Positions 7,372 through 14,044 of a stretch of DNA of 24,453 nt are shown piece after piece. Where the stretch lies: positions 1 through 24,453 of the forward strand of contig CAKOSN010000030.1 of NCBI GenBank assembly GCA_934102255.1. Direction: 5' to 3'. Positions within the stretch are counted from its first letter, which is position 1. Each line of letters begins with the position of its first letter. The DNA is from an uncultured Bacilli bacterium (GTDB lineage Bacteria; Bacillota_I; Bacilli_A; RF39; UBA660). Below the pieces are notes generated by a model, which saw only the letters and a program-made list of their open reading frames with translations, searched no databases and was not told the origin of the DNA. The position numbers and the translations under genes were made by a program.

Positions 7372-8190
7372 ATGGTATCAAAAAAACAAAATGATATTAT
7401 GTTTGAAGAATTAAAAAATGAATATAAAAGAGTAATGAGACCGAGAAAAAATGTCCAAGAAGATGTAAAAATTCGAGAAGAAGAAGAACTATTAAAAAAA
7501 ATAAGAGAGGTTTCTTTGGTCAAGTATGGGTACATTTTAAAAAGATACGATAAGTTAAAGGCTTCGTATGATGCCACAATTTTTCTAGTAAACGAAGCTA
7601 TAAAGCCATATGTGCTTGAAAGAGGTCCGACCAAAGTTGAAGTTGGAAAATATATTCGGATTGGAAAATATATTCGGAATAAAAGGGATGCTATCATAAA
7701 AATTAGTGTTGACGGAGAGATTATAACAATAGATGATGAACCTGTATTATTTGATTTTTTAAATGGTGGTAATGGCTTAATGCATGATGAATATTCTTAT
7801 CAATTTTATTATTATGACGATCCTATATTACAGAAAATTCCATCGGGAGTAGAAGGAGTGTCTTTAAATGATTTAAAAATGAAAAGAATTGAATTTTTAA
7901 GATATGCTCGCTACTTTAATAATATTCGTTATAGCCTTTGTTGTATTTTAGGACATGATTGGTATTTTATGTATAAGGATGAATATGGACCGTCGGCATT
8001 CTATCATTGCAAAAACTGCAGTGAAATTATATGTGAAGTTTATGAAATAAGTCCAAATCCTTTGCCAAGTGCAAAAAATCAATTAAGATTGATGAACTTA
8101 TCACGTAAAATACCGAGATTTTGTCATAAGAGTGATTTTGCTAAAATAGATTATGCTAAGAGAGTTCTTAAACCTGAGTGGATGAAGTAA
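7372..8190 (+). CDS. Paralogue 3 of 5: coiled-coil / putative zinc-site protein
   Basis: Unrecognised 272-residue family member. It shows the charged N-terminal helix, core strand IISVDGEII, LFDFLNGG (126-133), signature DPILQKIPSGVEGVSLND (150-167), YSLCCILGHDWYF (187-199) and FYHCKNC (210-216). The likely ligands are Cys190, His195, Cys213 and Cys216. The C-terminal FRLEDYF motif has diverged to FCHKSDFAKIDYAKR. Residues 92-103 contain a six-residue repeat (GKYIRI/GKYIRN) encoded by two identical 18-base units at 7643-7660 and 7661-7678, a recent in-frame duplication. AAGGAG precedes the ATG by ten bases, as in paralogue 2. A 256-base intergenic region with hairpins follows. Confidence 0.85.
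   Translation: MVSKKQNDIMFEELKNEYKRVMRPRKNVQEDVKIREEEELLKKIREVSLVKYGYILKRYDKLKASYDATIFLVNEAIKPYVLERGPTKVEVGKYIRIGKYIRNKRDAIIKISVDGEIITIDDEPVLFDFLNGGNGLMHDEYSYQFYYYDDPILQKIPSGVEGVSLNDLKMKRIEFLRYARYFNNIRYSLCCILGHDWYFMYKDEYGPSAFYHCKNCSEIICEVYEISPNPLPSAKNQLRLMNLSRKIPRFCHKSDFAKIDYAKRVLKPEWMK
7643..7678 (+). repeat. Perfect 18-bp tandem duplication inside paralogue 3
   Basis: The 18-base unit TTGGAAAATATATTCGGA occurs at 7643-7660 and is repeated without change at 7661-7678. The length is a multiple of three, so the frame is kept and six residues are duplicated. Confidence 0.95.
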
Positions 8191-8228
8191 CATCTTATCG
8201 TAGTAAATTTTTTACCGGTTGTGTATGT

Positions 8229-8376
8229 GCTAAAACTAGGATATGTGGTTAGAGTTTTGCTTTACAGTAGAAAACATCAAATAATAACAAGACTATCTGC
8301 TGTGAGATAAACTTTAAAAAAAGTATGTGCTGGTGCTACTTAAAGTTTAATTTATCACATGATTAGCGATAATCTT
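8229..8376 (+). repeat. Structured intergenic region: two hairpins between paralogues 3 and 4
   Basis: A first hairpin pairs GC-AAAACT (8229-8237, one bulged T) with AGTTTTGC (8253-8260). A second, longer interrupted inverted repeat has arms 8289-8317 and 8340-8376. Its segments TAAACTTTAA/TTAAAGTTTA (8308-8317 / 8340-8349), GTGA/TCAC, GCT/AGC, TATC/GATA and AAGA/TCTT all pair in order around a 22-base loop containing GTGCTGGTGCT. Neither has a proper U-tract. It could be an RNA element in the mRNA of the array, a small miniature transposable remnant or an untypical terminator. No gene was found in 8191-8446. Confidence 0.6.
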
Positions 8377-8377
8377 A

Positions 8378-8407
8378 TGGACAAAAAATGTTTATTAGTG
8401 CTAGAAT
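8378..8407 (+). promoter_or_regulatory. Sigma-A promoter of paralogues 4 and 5
   Basis: TGGACA (8378-8383), 18-base spacer, TAGAAT (8402-8407) with TGC directly before it (extended -10). It lies immediately after the long inverted repeat, so paralogues 4-5 can be transcribed separately from 1-3. Confidence 0.65.
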
Positions 8408-8446
8408 ATTTTTAAGAAAAAGATTTATTTTTAGTGAGGAGAATGT

Positions 8447-9295
8447 ATGATGGAAATAGATATTAATAAATTAGAGACTATAGATAAAGAAGAAGATTTA
8501 AATTCGATAACTAATGATTTAAAAAGTATCGCAGAACTAGAAGGAATAAGAAAAAAAATCACTTTTAAAGAAGAGCAAAAAAAGGAGTCTGTTTTAAGTG
8601 AATTGGCCTTAATTCGAGATGAGAAGAAAAGAATTTTAGATTTGGAAAAGAATAAATGTATAAGAATGTTTTCAAAAATAAGTGCAGATGTTTTAGAAAC
8701 AATTATTCCTTACACTACTAATTTAGAGCCTAATACTTCTTTAGAAGATGATGCTTTGGAAATTACAGATGCTATGGTTATTACTGAAATAAAAGTAGGT
8801 GCTTATCAAATTAGAAAAAATAGAGACAATGAAGCATTATTTGCCTTTTTAAATGGAAATTGGCAAGCTTTAATTGAACAGAAAGAGATATGTAATATTT
8901 CGAGTTTATCTGATGAAATTCTTAAAAAAATTACTTCCAAGTCAAGTGGAAAAAGTCTTTTTGACTTAAAGCAAGAAGCAATGGAGCTAGGCGCTTATTA
9001 CAATTATTTACAGATTGTTTTAGGAACTCTTTGTCTTAAGTATGGTCATGATTGGCAGTTAAAGTATGTAGGAGGTGGCATTTTGCCAAGTGATATAGGA
9101 GTAAGTGCTAATTATGTTTGCAAATTATGTAACTCTAAGATGCAAGAAGTATTTAGTAATGCAGATGATATAAATAATCTACCTAGTCTCGAAAAAAGAT
9201 GGGAACAGTGTGATCCTAATATGGAGTTACCAAGTTTTGATATAGAAAATCCTAGTTGCAATACTACTGTTACTAAAAAAACTTTAAAAAAATAA
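8447..9295 (+). CDS. Paralogue 4 of 5: coiled-coil / putative zinc-site protein
   Basis: Unrecognised 282-residue member, more diverged than 1-3. A long N-terminal coiled coil (about 1-85) precedes a beta core ending in ALFAFLNGNW (130-139). The signature region is reduced to SDEILKKITSKSSGKSLFD (155-173). TLCLKYGHDWQLKY (194-207) and NYVCKLCNS (222-230) keep all four putative ligands: Cys196, His201, Cys225 and Cys228. The C-terminal FRLEDYF motif is replaced by PSFDIENPSC. ATG 8447 is followed by a second ATG; GAGGAG (8436-8441) is 5 bases from the first and 8 from the second, so either may be used. It has its own promoter and is followed 12 bases later by paralogue 5. Confidence 0.85.
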   Translation: MMEIDINKLETIDKEEDLNSITNDLKSIAELEGIRKKITFKEEQKKESVLSELALIRDEKKRILDLEKNKCIRMFSKISADVLETIIPYTTNLEPNTSLEDDALEITDAMVITEIKVGAYQIRKNRDNEALFAFLNGNWQALIEQKEICNISSLSDEILKKITSKSSGKSLFDLKQEAMELGAYYNYLQIVLGTLCLKYGHDWQLKYVGGGILPSDIGVSANYVCKLCNSKMQEVFSNADDINNLPSLEKRWEQCDPNMELPSFDIENPSCNTTVTKKTLKK

Positions 9296-9307
9296 AAAAG
9301 ATGTATT

Positions 9308-10000
9308 ATGGTTGATATTGAAAAAATTAAAGAAATTGGTAGTTTTAATATTTCAGATAGTGATTTTACTTATTTAGAAGCTAGTATAAAAAACTTACAG
9401 ACTTTAGACAAAAAGGTTGATTCTTTAATAAATAATAAGAAAAAATTACAAGCAGAAATTGAAGGATATTTATTAAATTTAAGAACTAAAAAGATTCTTG
9501 AAATTAATCAATCTATAACAGATTTAGAAAAGTATATTATAGAATTAAAGAAAGATTTTGATGCTACAAGAGAAGACTATGGTGCGAAAAGCGTTGTAAA
9601 AGGTTCTTCGGTAGTAATTATTATTCCAAGACTAGATGAGAGTATTAAACGTAATGATAAAGGCTTAGTAAGATATGTAAATGATGCTTTATTATTTGCT
9701 AATTTAAATGATTATTATAAATGGTATTTTTCTAAAAATACTAATTATCAAGATAGTGAGATTAAAAAAATTATGGCACAAATGCTATCTAAGAGGTCTT
9801 TAAAGTCTTTAGATACTATTAAAGCAGAAATTATATTAGTTAAAAAATCGATAGAGTATTTGCAGTCGGTTTTACTTAAGGCTGATTTGATTTATAGCCT
9901 TGACTGGTTAAATGAGGAAATGGATAGTCCTTGTGATAATAAAGATGACGAAAAAGATGGAGATATAGCTAAAAGAACAAGGCTTAAAGATAAAAAGTAA
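9308..10000 (+). CDS. Paralogue 5 of 5: shortened member lacking the zinc site
   Basis: 230-residue protein recognisable as the same family by VNDALLFANLNDYY (124-137, matching the LFxFLNG core), DSEIKKIMAQMLSKRSLKSLD (149-169, matching the EIL..I.S....KSL signature) and the following helix. Where the others have LCxxxGHDW it reads KADLIYSLDW (191-200): Cys, Gly and His are gone and only Asp-Trp remains. The protein then ends in a charged tail without the CxxC pair. The N-terminal coiled coil (about 15-90) is intact and long. No frameshift or internal stop is visible, so this looks like a maintained, specialised copy, perhaps able to pair with the others through the coiled coil (inference). 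The ATG lies 12 bases after paralogue 4 without a clear SD, which suggests coupling. It converges on the secretion ATPase gene through a shared terminator. Confidence 0.8.
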   Translation: MVDIEKIKEIGSFNISDSDFTYLEASIKNLQTLDKKVDSLINNKKKLQAEIEGYLLNLRTKKILEINQSITDLEKYIIELKKDFDATREDYGAKSVVKGSSVVIIIPRLDESIKRNDKGLVRYVNDALLFANLNDYYKWYFSKNTNYQDSEIKKIMAQMLSKRSLKSLDTIKAEIILVKKSIEYLQSVLLKADLIYSLDWLNEEMDSPCDNKDDEKDGDIAKRTRLKDKK

Positions 10001-10041
10001 TAAGTATAATATAATTAAGGTATAAAAGTGAATTGAAATAT

Positions 10042-10081
10042 AAAAAAGCTGATTACAAAATATCGTAGTCAGCTTTTTTTT
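10042..10081. terminator. Bidirectional terminator shared by converging genes
   Basis: AGCTGATTAC (10047-10056) pairs with GTAGTCAGCT (10065-10074) with one wobble around an eight-base loop, with an A-run before and a T-run after, so it works on both strands. The last codons and the TAA of the minus-strand ATPase gene lie inside the hairpin. Confidence 0.85.
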
Positions 10082-11738
10082 CAGTATTATTTATAGTTTC
10101 TAAAGTTGGTAGGGAACTTGGATTACTTAAAGTTTCTTCTTTGGTAGGGGTTTGATTTACGGTGGCAATATCTGTTAATAATTCTTCTTCTTCCATTTTA
10201 GGAGGGATTACATTTAACTCTTCAGGTGAATTTATGTTTTCTTGATTAGAATTTAAAGTTTCTTCAGGTTGTTTCATAGGTTCTGAGATTTGATTAGAAC
10301 TTAAATTTTCTTCTTGTTTATTATTAGTTTCTACTGGACCTAAAACCTCAGCTAAATCACCAGTTATATTGTTTAAAATATTAGCATCCTCGTCTTCTTT
10401 TTGTTTAGTTTTGCCTAGTAAGGCATCTTTTAATTCTTGTTCATCTTCACCAAAGTCTGATTCAACATCAATAATTTGAACGATTTCATCGAAAGTAGTA
10501 TCACCACTAACAACTTTTTCTAAACCATCTTGAAGAAGGGTAACAGTGTGACCTTTATCGTAAACCATTTTACGTAAGTGTTCCTTCGAAGCATTATTAA
10601 CGATAGCATCACGAACGTCTTGGTTTAACATTAAAACTTCATGAATAGCAATACGACCAATAAAACCATTGATACAATGTTTACAGCCAACGGCTTCATA
10701 AACTTCTTTAACGTCTAGTCCTAAAGCTAGTTTAAAAACAGTTTTTTCATAATCAGTAACTGGACGAGCTTTGCGACATTTAGGACATAGTTTTTTGGCA
10801 AGTCTTTGGGCAATAACGCCGGTAAGAGCAGAACCTAGAAGGTAACGTTCAACATCCATATCTAGTAAACGTTCGATAGTATTTAAGGCATTGTTGGTGT
10901 GGAGTGTAGATAAAACTAAGTGACCGGTAATTGAGGCTCTAACGGCAATACGGGCAGTTTCATCATCACGAATTTCTCCTATCATTATAACATCAGGGTC
11001 CTGACGTAAGATACTACGTAAGGCTGCTGCGAAGGTAAGACCAATTTCACTCATAACTTGAACCTGGTTTAGACCTGGCATTTTCATTTCGACAGGGTCT
11101 TCAACGGTAATAATGTTGGTATCAACACGATTTAATTTTTGTAGCATCGAATAAACGGTTGTTGATTTACCGGAACCGGTAGCACCGGTAACTAAGATAA
11201 TACCATTGGGTACATTAATCATTCTTAATACTTTATCGTAGTTAATTTTAGATAAGCCAATCGTATCAAGACCAGCAAGGCTTCGGGAGTAATCTAAAAT
11301 ACGGATAACTATTTTTTCACCGTCAACAATAGGCAGCGCTGAAACACGCATATCAAGTGGGGAGTCATTGTGAGTCATTTTAATAGCGCCGTCTTGAGGA
11401 AGACGAGTTTCGGTAATATTCATACCAGAAATAATTTTAATACGAGTTGTTAAGTTCTTTTTAACGCTAGCAGGAACTTTAGCATATAAAATTAAGTCGC
11501 CATCGACACGAACACGAACATTAAGTACATCAGGAGTTGGGTCGAAGTGAACATCGGATGCTCTTTTTTCAACGGCATCATTAATCATTTTATTAACTAA
11601 ATCGACAACAGGAATTTTATCATATTCAAATTCAGTAAAAACAGTATTTATTTTGCTAGTTGCTTCTTCTTGGGTGAAATTTAGTTTACCGTCATCACCG
11701 ACGTCAATAACGGTGTTTGTTTTATTTTTTGTATCCAT
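10053..11738 (-). CDS. GspE/PilB/ComGA-type secretion ATPase with acidic C-terminal tail
   Basis: Cytoplasmic hexameric ATPase of type IV pilus, competence or type II secretion systems, which drives assembly of pilin-like filaments. Seen in the 561 residues: N2-type domain around PVVDLVNKMINDAVEKRASD (43-62) and HFDP; Walker A GATGSGKS (185-192); Asp box TVEDPVE; Walker B DPDVIMIGE (247-255); His box TGHLVLSTLHTNNA (271-284); and a tetracysteine zinc site at C318/C321 and C352/C355. The N-terminal MshEN-type domain of PilB is missing, as in ComGA. The conserved part ends near residue 423. Residues 424-561 are an acidic, Asn/Gln/Glu/Pro-rich, apparently disordered tail not usual in the family. 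No inner-membrane platform (PilC/ComGB), pilin or prepilin peptidase gene is in the window, so the partners must be elsewhere. AAAGGA precedes the ATG. Confidence 0.92.
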   Translation of the reverse strand: MDTKNKTNTVIDVGDDGKLNFTQEEATSKINTVFTEFEYDKIPVVDLVNKMINDAVEKRASDVHFDPTPDVLNVRVRVDGDLILYAKVPASVKKNLTTRIKIISGMNITETRLPQDGAIKMTHNDSPLDMRVSALPIVDGEKIVIRILDYSRSLAGLDTIGLSKINYDKVLRMINVPNGIILVTGATGSGKSTTVYSMLQKLNRVDTNIITVEDPVEMKMPGLNQVQVMSEIGLTFAAALRSILRQDPDVIMIGEIRDDETARIAVRASITGHLVLSTLHTNNALNTIERLLDMDVERYLLGSALTGVIAQRLAKKLCPKCRKARPVTDYEKTVFKLALGLDVKEVYEAVGCKHCINGFIGRIAIHEVLMLNQDVRDAIVNNASKEHLRKMVYDKGHTVTLLQDGLEKVVSGDTTFDEIVQIIDVESDFGEDEQELKDALLGKTKQKEDEDANILNNITGDLAEVLGPVETNNKQEENLSSNQISEPMKQPEETLNSNQENINSPEELNVIPPKMEEEELLTDIATVNQTPTKEETLSNPSSLPTLETINNTEKKADYDIL

Positions 11739-11767
11739 AGTACCAATCCTTTATTCTAACTATAAAA

Positions 11768-11796
11768 ATTATACTATAAAAATGATATTCTTACAA
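11768..11796 (-). promoter_or_regulatory. Promoter of the secretion ATPase gene
   Basis: On the minus strand: TTGTAA (complement of 11791-11796), 17-base spacer, TATAAT (complement of 11768-11773), about 30 bases before the ATG at 11738. Confidence 0.65.
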
Positions 11797-12037
11797 TTTA
11801 TTTTGTTTTTTTCTACGAATCTTTGTGTTACTTCCAACAACCACCCACCCTGATAGATTAGATTTTATAAAGATGAAAATATGTAAAATAAGTGTCAAAC
11901 TTAGAAAAATGTTGTAAATTTTTGAAGAAATTTAAGAAAAAAAGAAGGAAATTAGATTTCGCTTACCAATAAGTATAATTAGAGGGAGTAATTCTAACTA
12001 CCTCTTAATAATGACAAATAGAAAGAAGGAATAAGAG

Positions 12038-12701
12038 ATGTCATTGAAAAATAACGAAGAAAATTTAAAGAAGGAAAGGAAAAATGTGAGAACTGATAAA
12101 TTACCAGAAGGACAAATAATACCATTAAAACAGGATTTTATGTTTACACAAATATTTAATGATGAAAATTGTAATTTTGTTCTATATTAATTACTGTCTG
12201 ATATTTTAAATATGAGTAAAGATGTATTTGTTGATAATATAAAGTATCTAAACAGAGATTTAAAGATTTCTAATAAACATAATATGTTAAATAAGGTTGA
12301 TTTATTGATAAAACGTAAATTTTTATCAACTAATGGTAAAGAAAGAAGATTAATTTTAAAAGGAAGCAGAAGAAATTATGAGTAAAGAAGAAGCTGATAA
12401 ACTAGCTTGCCGTGTCGAAGAATTATCTTGCGATAGAGAAAATATTGCTCTATATACTAAATATAGTAATGAAGAAATGGTCTTTAATACTAGATTAGCT
12501 AATGCCGAAGAAGCTGCTGAGGAGCGTGGAAAAGAATGTGGCATAGAACTTGGCGTAGAACTTGGAAAAGAACAAGGTTCAAAGGAAACGAAGATTGATA
12601 TCGCAAAAAATCTTATTAAAGCTGGCTTAGATAGTAATAAAATATCCGAATTTACTGGACTTACTGTTGAAGAGATAGAAGCTTTAAGAAAAGTAAAATA
12701 G
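12038..12701 (+). pseudogene. Decayed Rpn-type PD-(D/E)XK nuclease / transposase-like protein
   Basis: Remnant of a recombination-promoting nuclease (Rpn, PD-(D/E)XK family). ATG 12038 opens a frame reading PEGQIIPLKQDFMFTQIF, the typical family start (P-xK-D-xxF-xxIF), but an in-frame TAA sits at 12188-12190. Reading on in the same frame gives LLSDILNMSKDVF and NKVDLLIKRKF, then a stop at about 12383. The C-terminal part continues in another frame (ATG 12378 to TAG 12701). It carries the family tail: EELSCDRENIALY, a Glu/Gly-rich linker with GxELGxELGKEQG repeats, and IAKNLIKAGLDSNKISEFTG. The central catalytic segment with the IExQ motif is missing between the halves, so there is a nonsense mutation plus a deletion or frameshift near 12345-12375. 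SD AGAAGGA precedes 12038. Upstream, AGAGGGAGT/ACTACCTCT (11981-11989 / 11997-12005) forms an imperfect hairpin. Confidence 0.8.
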
Positions 12702-12728
12702 GATTTTAAAAGAATAATTTTAAGAAAG

Positions 12729-12774
12729 AAGTGTAGTAATTATTTAAAAAGGATAATTATACACTTTTTTTTTT
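12729..12774 (+). terminator. Strong terminator after the Rpn remnant
   Basis: AGTGTA (12730-12735) plus TAATTAT (12737-12743) pair with ATAATTA (12753-12759) plus TACACT (12760-12765), a 13-base stem with one bulged G, followed by ten Ts. Confidence 0.85.
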
Positions 12775-12784
12775 CTAAAAGTTA

Positions 12785-12812
12785 TTGACAATTAAGAAAG
12801 AAATGATAGAAT
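12785..12812 (+). promoter_or_regulatory. Sigma-A promoter of the paralogue pair (consensus -35, extended -10)
   Basis: TTGACA (12785-12790), 16-base spacer, TAGAAT (12807-12812) preceded by TGA (12804-12806). The ~105-base leader to ATG 12926 contains the 12-base perfect palindrome ACTACTAGTAGT (12835-12846) followed by five Ts, a possible operator or weak attenuator. Confidence 0.7.
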
Positions 12813-12925
12813 AAAAAGCCCTAGAAAAAAGTTTACTACTAGTAGTTTTTGATTGGTGGCTATTGGGGTGCTTAGTAATAGTTATTTGGAATAAAAAATA
12901 TTAATAATAAGAAGGAAAGATAAAA

Positions 12926-14032
12926 ATGGAATATAAAATACCTAAGAGTACAATAAGAAGTTTTGTAAATGTTTTAAAAGATATGAAAATGAACTTAGAA
13001 GCTATTAAAAAAGAAACTTTAAAAGATAAAAGAAAAGTAGAAGTTGACTTTTTAATTAGTGAAAATAAGGATAAAAAGGTAGAACAAGATGATAAGGTTA
13101 AATTTCAATTATATAGTTTAGTTTTAGATATTATTAATAGATTAGAAATGACTATTGATAAATTAATTGTTTCATATGAACAGGGAAATCTAGAAGAATA
13201 TATTCCCTTGTTTGATGTTATTATAGCGGGACTTGGAACTCAAAATGATTTTGTTATAATGATAATCCTAGATGTCATAAAACATAATGCTAAGTTTAAT
13301 AAAGATAAGTATAACGAGTCTTTAGAGAAGATAATGACATCTTTAGTAAGTGATTATCAAATTAAGGGTAGTGATACTTTGACTAAAGAGGAAAATACTA
13401 GAAAGTTTTTAGAAGCTTATCGTAAATATTTAGAAAAAGGTTATCAAATAATTGCTTATTTGAATGGCTCAGCTGATAGTGCTAAAAATATAGTAAAACA
13501 AGTTGAGTTTATGCAAAATAGTTTAGAAAGCTTGCCTCATAGTTATGACTTATATACTAAAAAAACTACAGAAAAGAAGGAATATGTTTCTAATAATACA
13601 CCAATTTTTACTGAAAATAACGAGGCTAAATATTATCTTGACGGTGGTAAGGTCTTGCACATGTGTGACCCAAAAGAATTTAATGAAATATTAATTAAAA
13701 ATGGTTACAGTACTAATGCTAGATATAGTATGGTCGGCAAAATGATTAAAGAAATAAGTGGATGTGAAGATAAAGCAACAAGAGAAAAATTAGTAGGTGA
13801 TACTTTTGGAAAATTAGGATTAGAATATCAAGAAAAATGGGAATATTTATGTAAGAATGCTAGTTATTGTCCAAGAGATGTTTTAAAAGATATTTATGAG
13901 TATTTTTATATGATACCAGGGCTGGACTTGGGGTACGGTTATAGTAGCCAAGATATATATAATATGATGACCATGGAACTTATTGATGTTTATAATCGTC
14001 TTAAGGGAATAGGTTTAAAAAAAGAAAAATAG
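12926..14032 (+). CDS. Unknown family B, copy 1 (helical protein with conserved C-terminal module)
   Basis: Unrecognised 368-residue soluble protein, predicted largely helical, with no signal peptide. It opens with MEYKIPKSTIRSF, matching MKYVIPNDAIKAF of the next gene. The clearest similarity is a C-terminal module at about 225-350: TPIFTENNEAKYYLDGGKV, then CDPKEFNEILIKNGYSTNAR, a YQEKWEYL helix and YFYMIPGLDLGYGYSSQDIY. The middle (40-220) is helical and much less conserved. AGAAGGA lies nine bases before the ATG. It is 12 bases upstream of its paralogue and probably co-transcribed with it from the promoter at 12785. No catalytic motif is recognised. The conserved DGG, NGY-x-x-NAR and GYGY patterns would be the first positions to compare with other proteins. 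Confidence 0.8.
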   Translation: MEYKIPKSTIRSFVNVLKDMKMNLEAIKKETLKDKRKVEVDFLISENKDKKVEQDDKVKFQLYSLVLDIINRLEMTIDKLIVSYEQGNLEEYIPLFDVIIAGLGTQNDFVIMIILDVIKHNAKFNKDKYNESLEKIMTSLVSDYQIKGSDTLTKEENTRKFLEAYRKYLEKGYQIIAYLNGSADSAKNIVKQVEFMQNSLESLPHSYDLYTKKTTEKKEYVSNNTPIFTENNEAKYYLDGGKVLHMCDPKEFNEILIKNGYSTNARYSMVGKMIKEISGCEDKATREKLVGDTFGKLGLEYQEKWEYLCKNASYCPRDVLKDIYEYFYMIPGLDLGYGYSSQDIYNMMTMELIDVYNRLKGIGLKKEK

Positions 14033-14044
14033 AAGGAGTAAAAA

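Noticed and set aside
8229..8260. Hairpin as rho-independent terminator of paralogue 3
   Set aside because: The stem is followed by GCTTTAC rather than a U-tract.
10053..11853. Short reading frame at 11653-11853 on the plus strand
   Set aside because: It is mostly antisense to the start of the secretion ATPase gene, has no SD, and its product is low-complexity hydrophobic sequence from AT-rich promoter DNA.
12378..12701. Separate intact gene for a 107-residue protein
   Set aside because: The product is exactly the C-terminal part of the Rpn family, lies directly after the disrupted N-terminal part, and lacks a good SD, so one pseudogene explains both pieces better.
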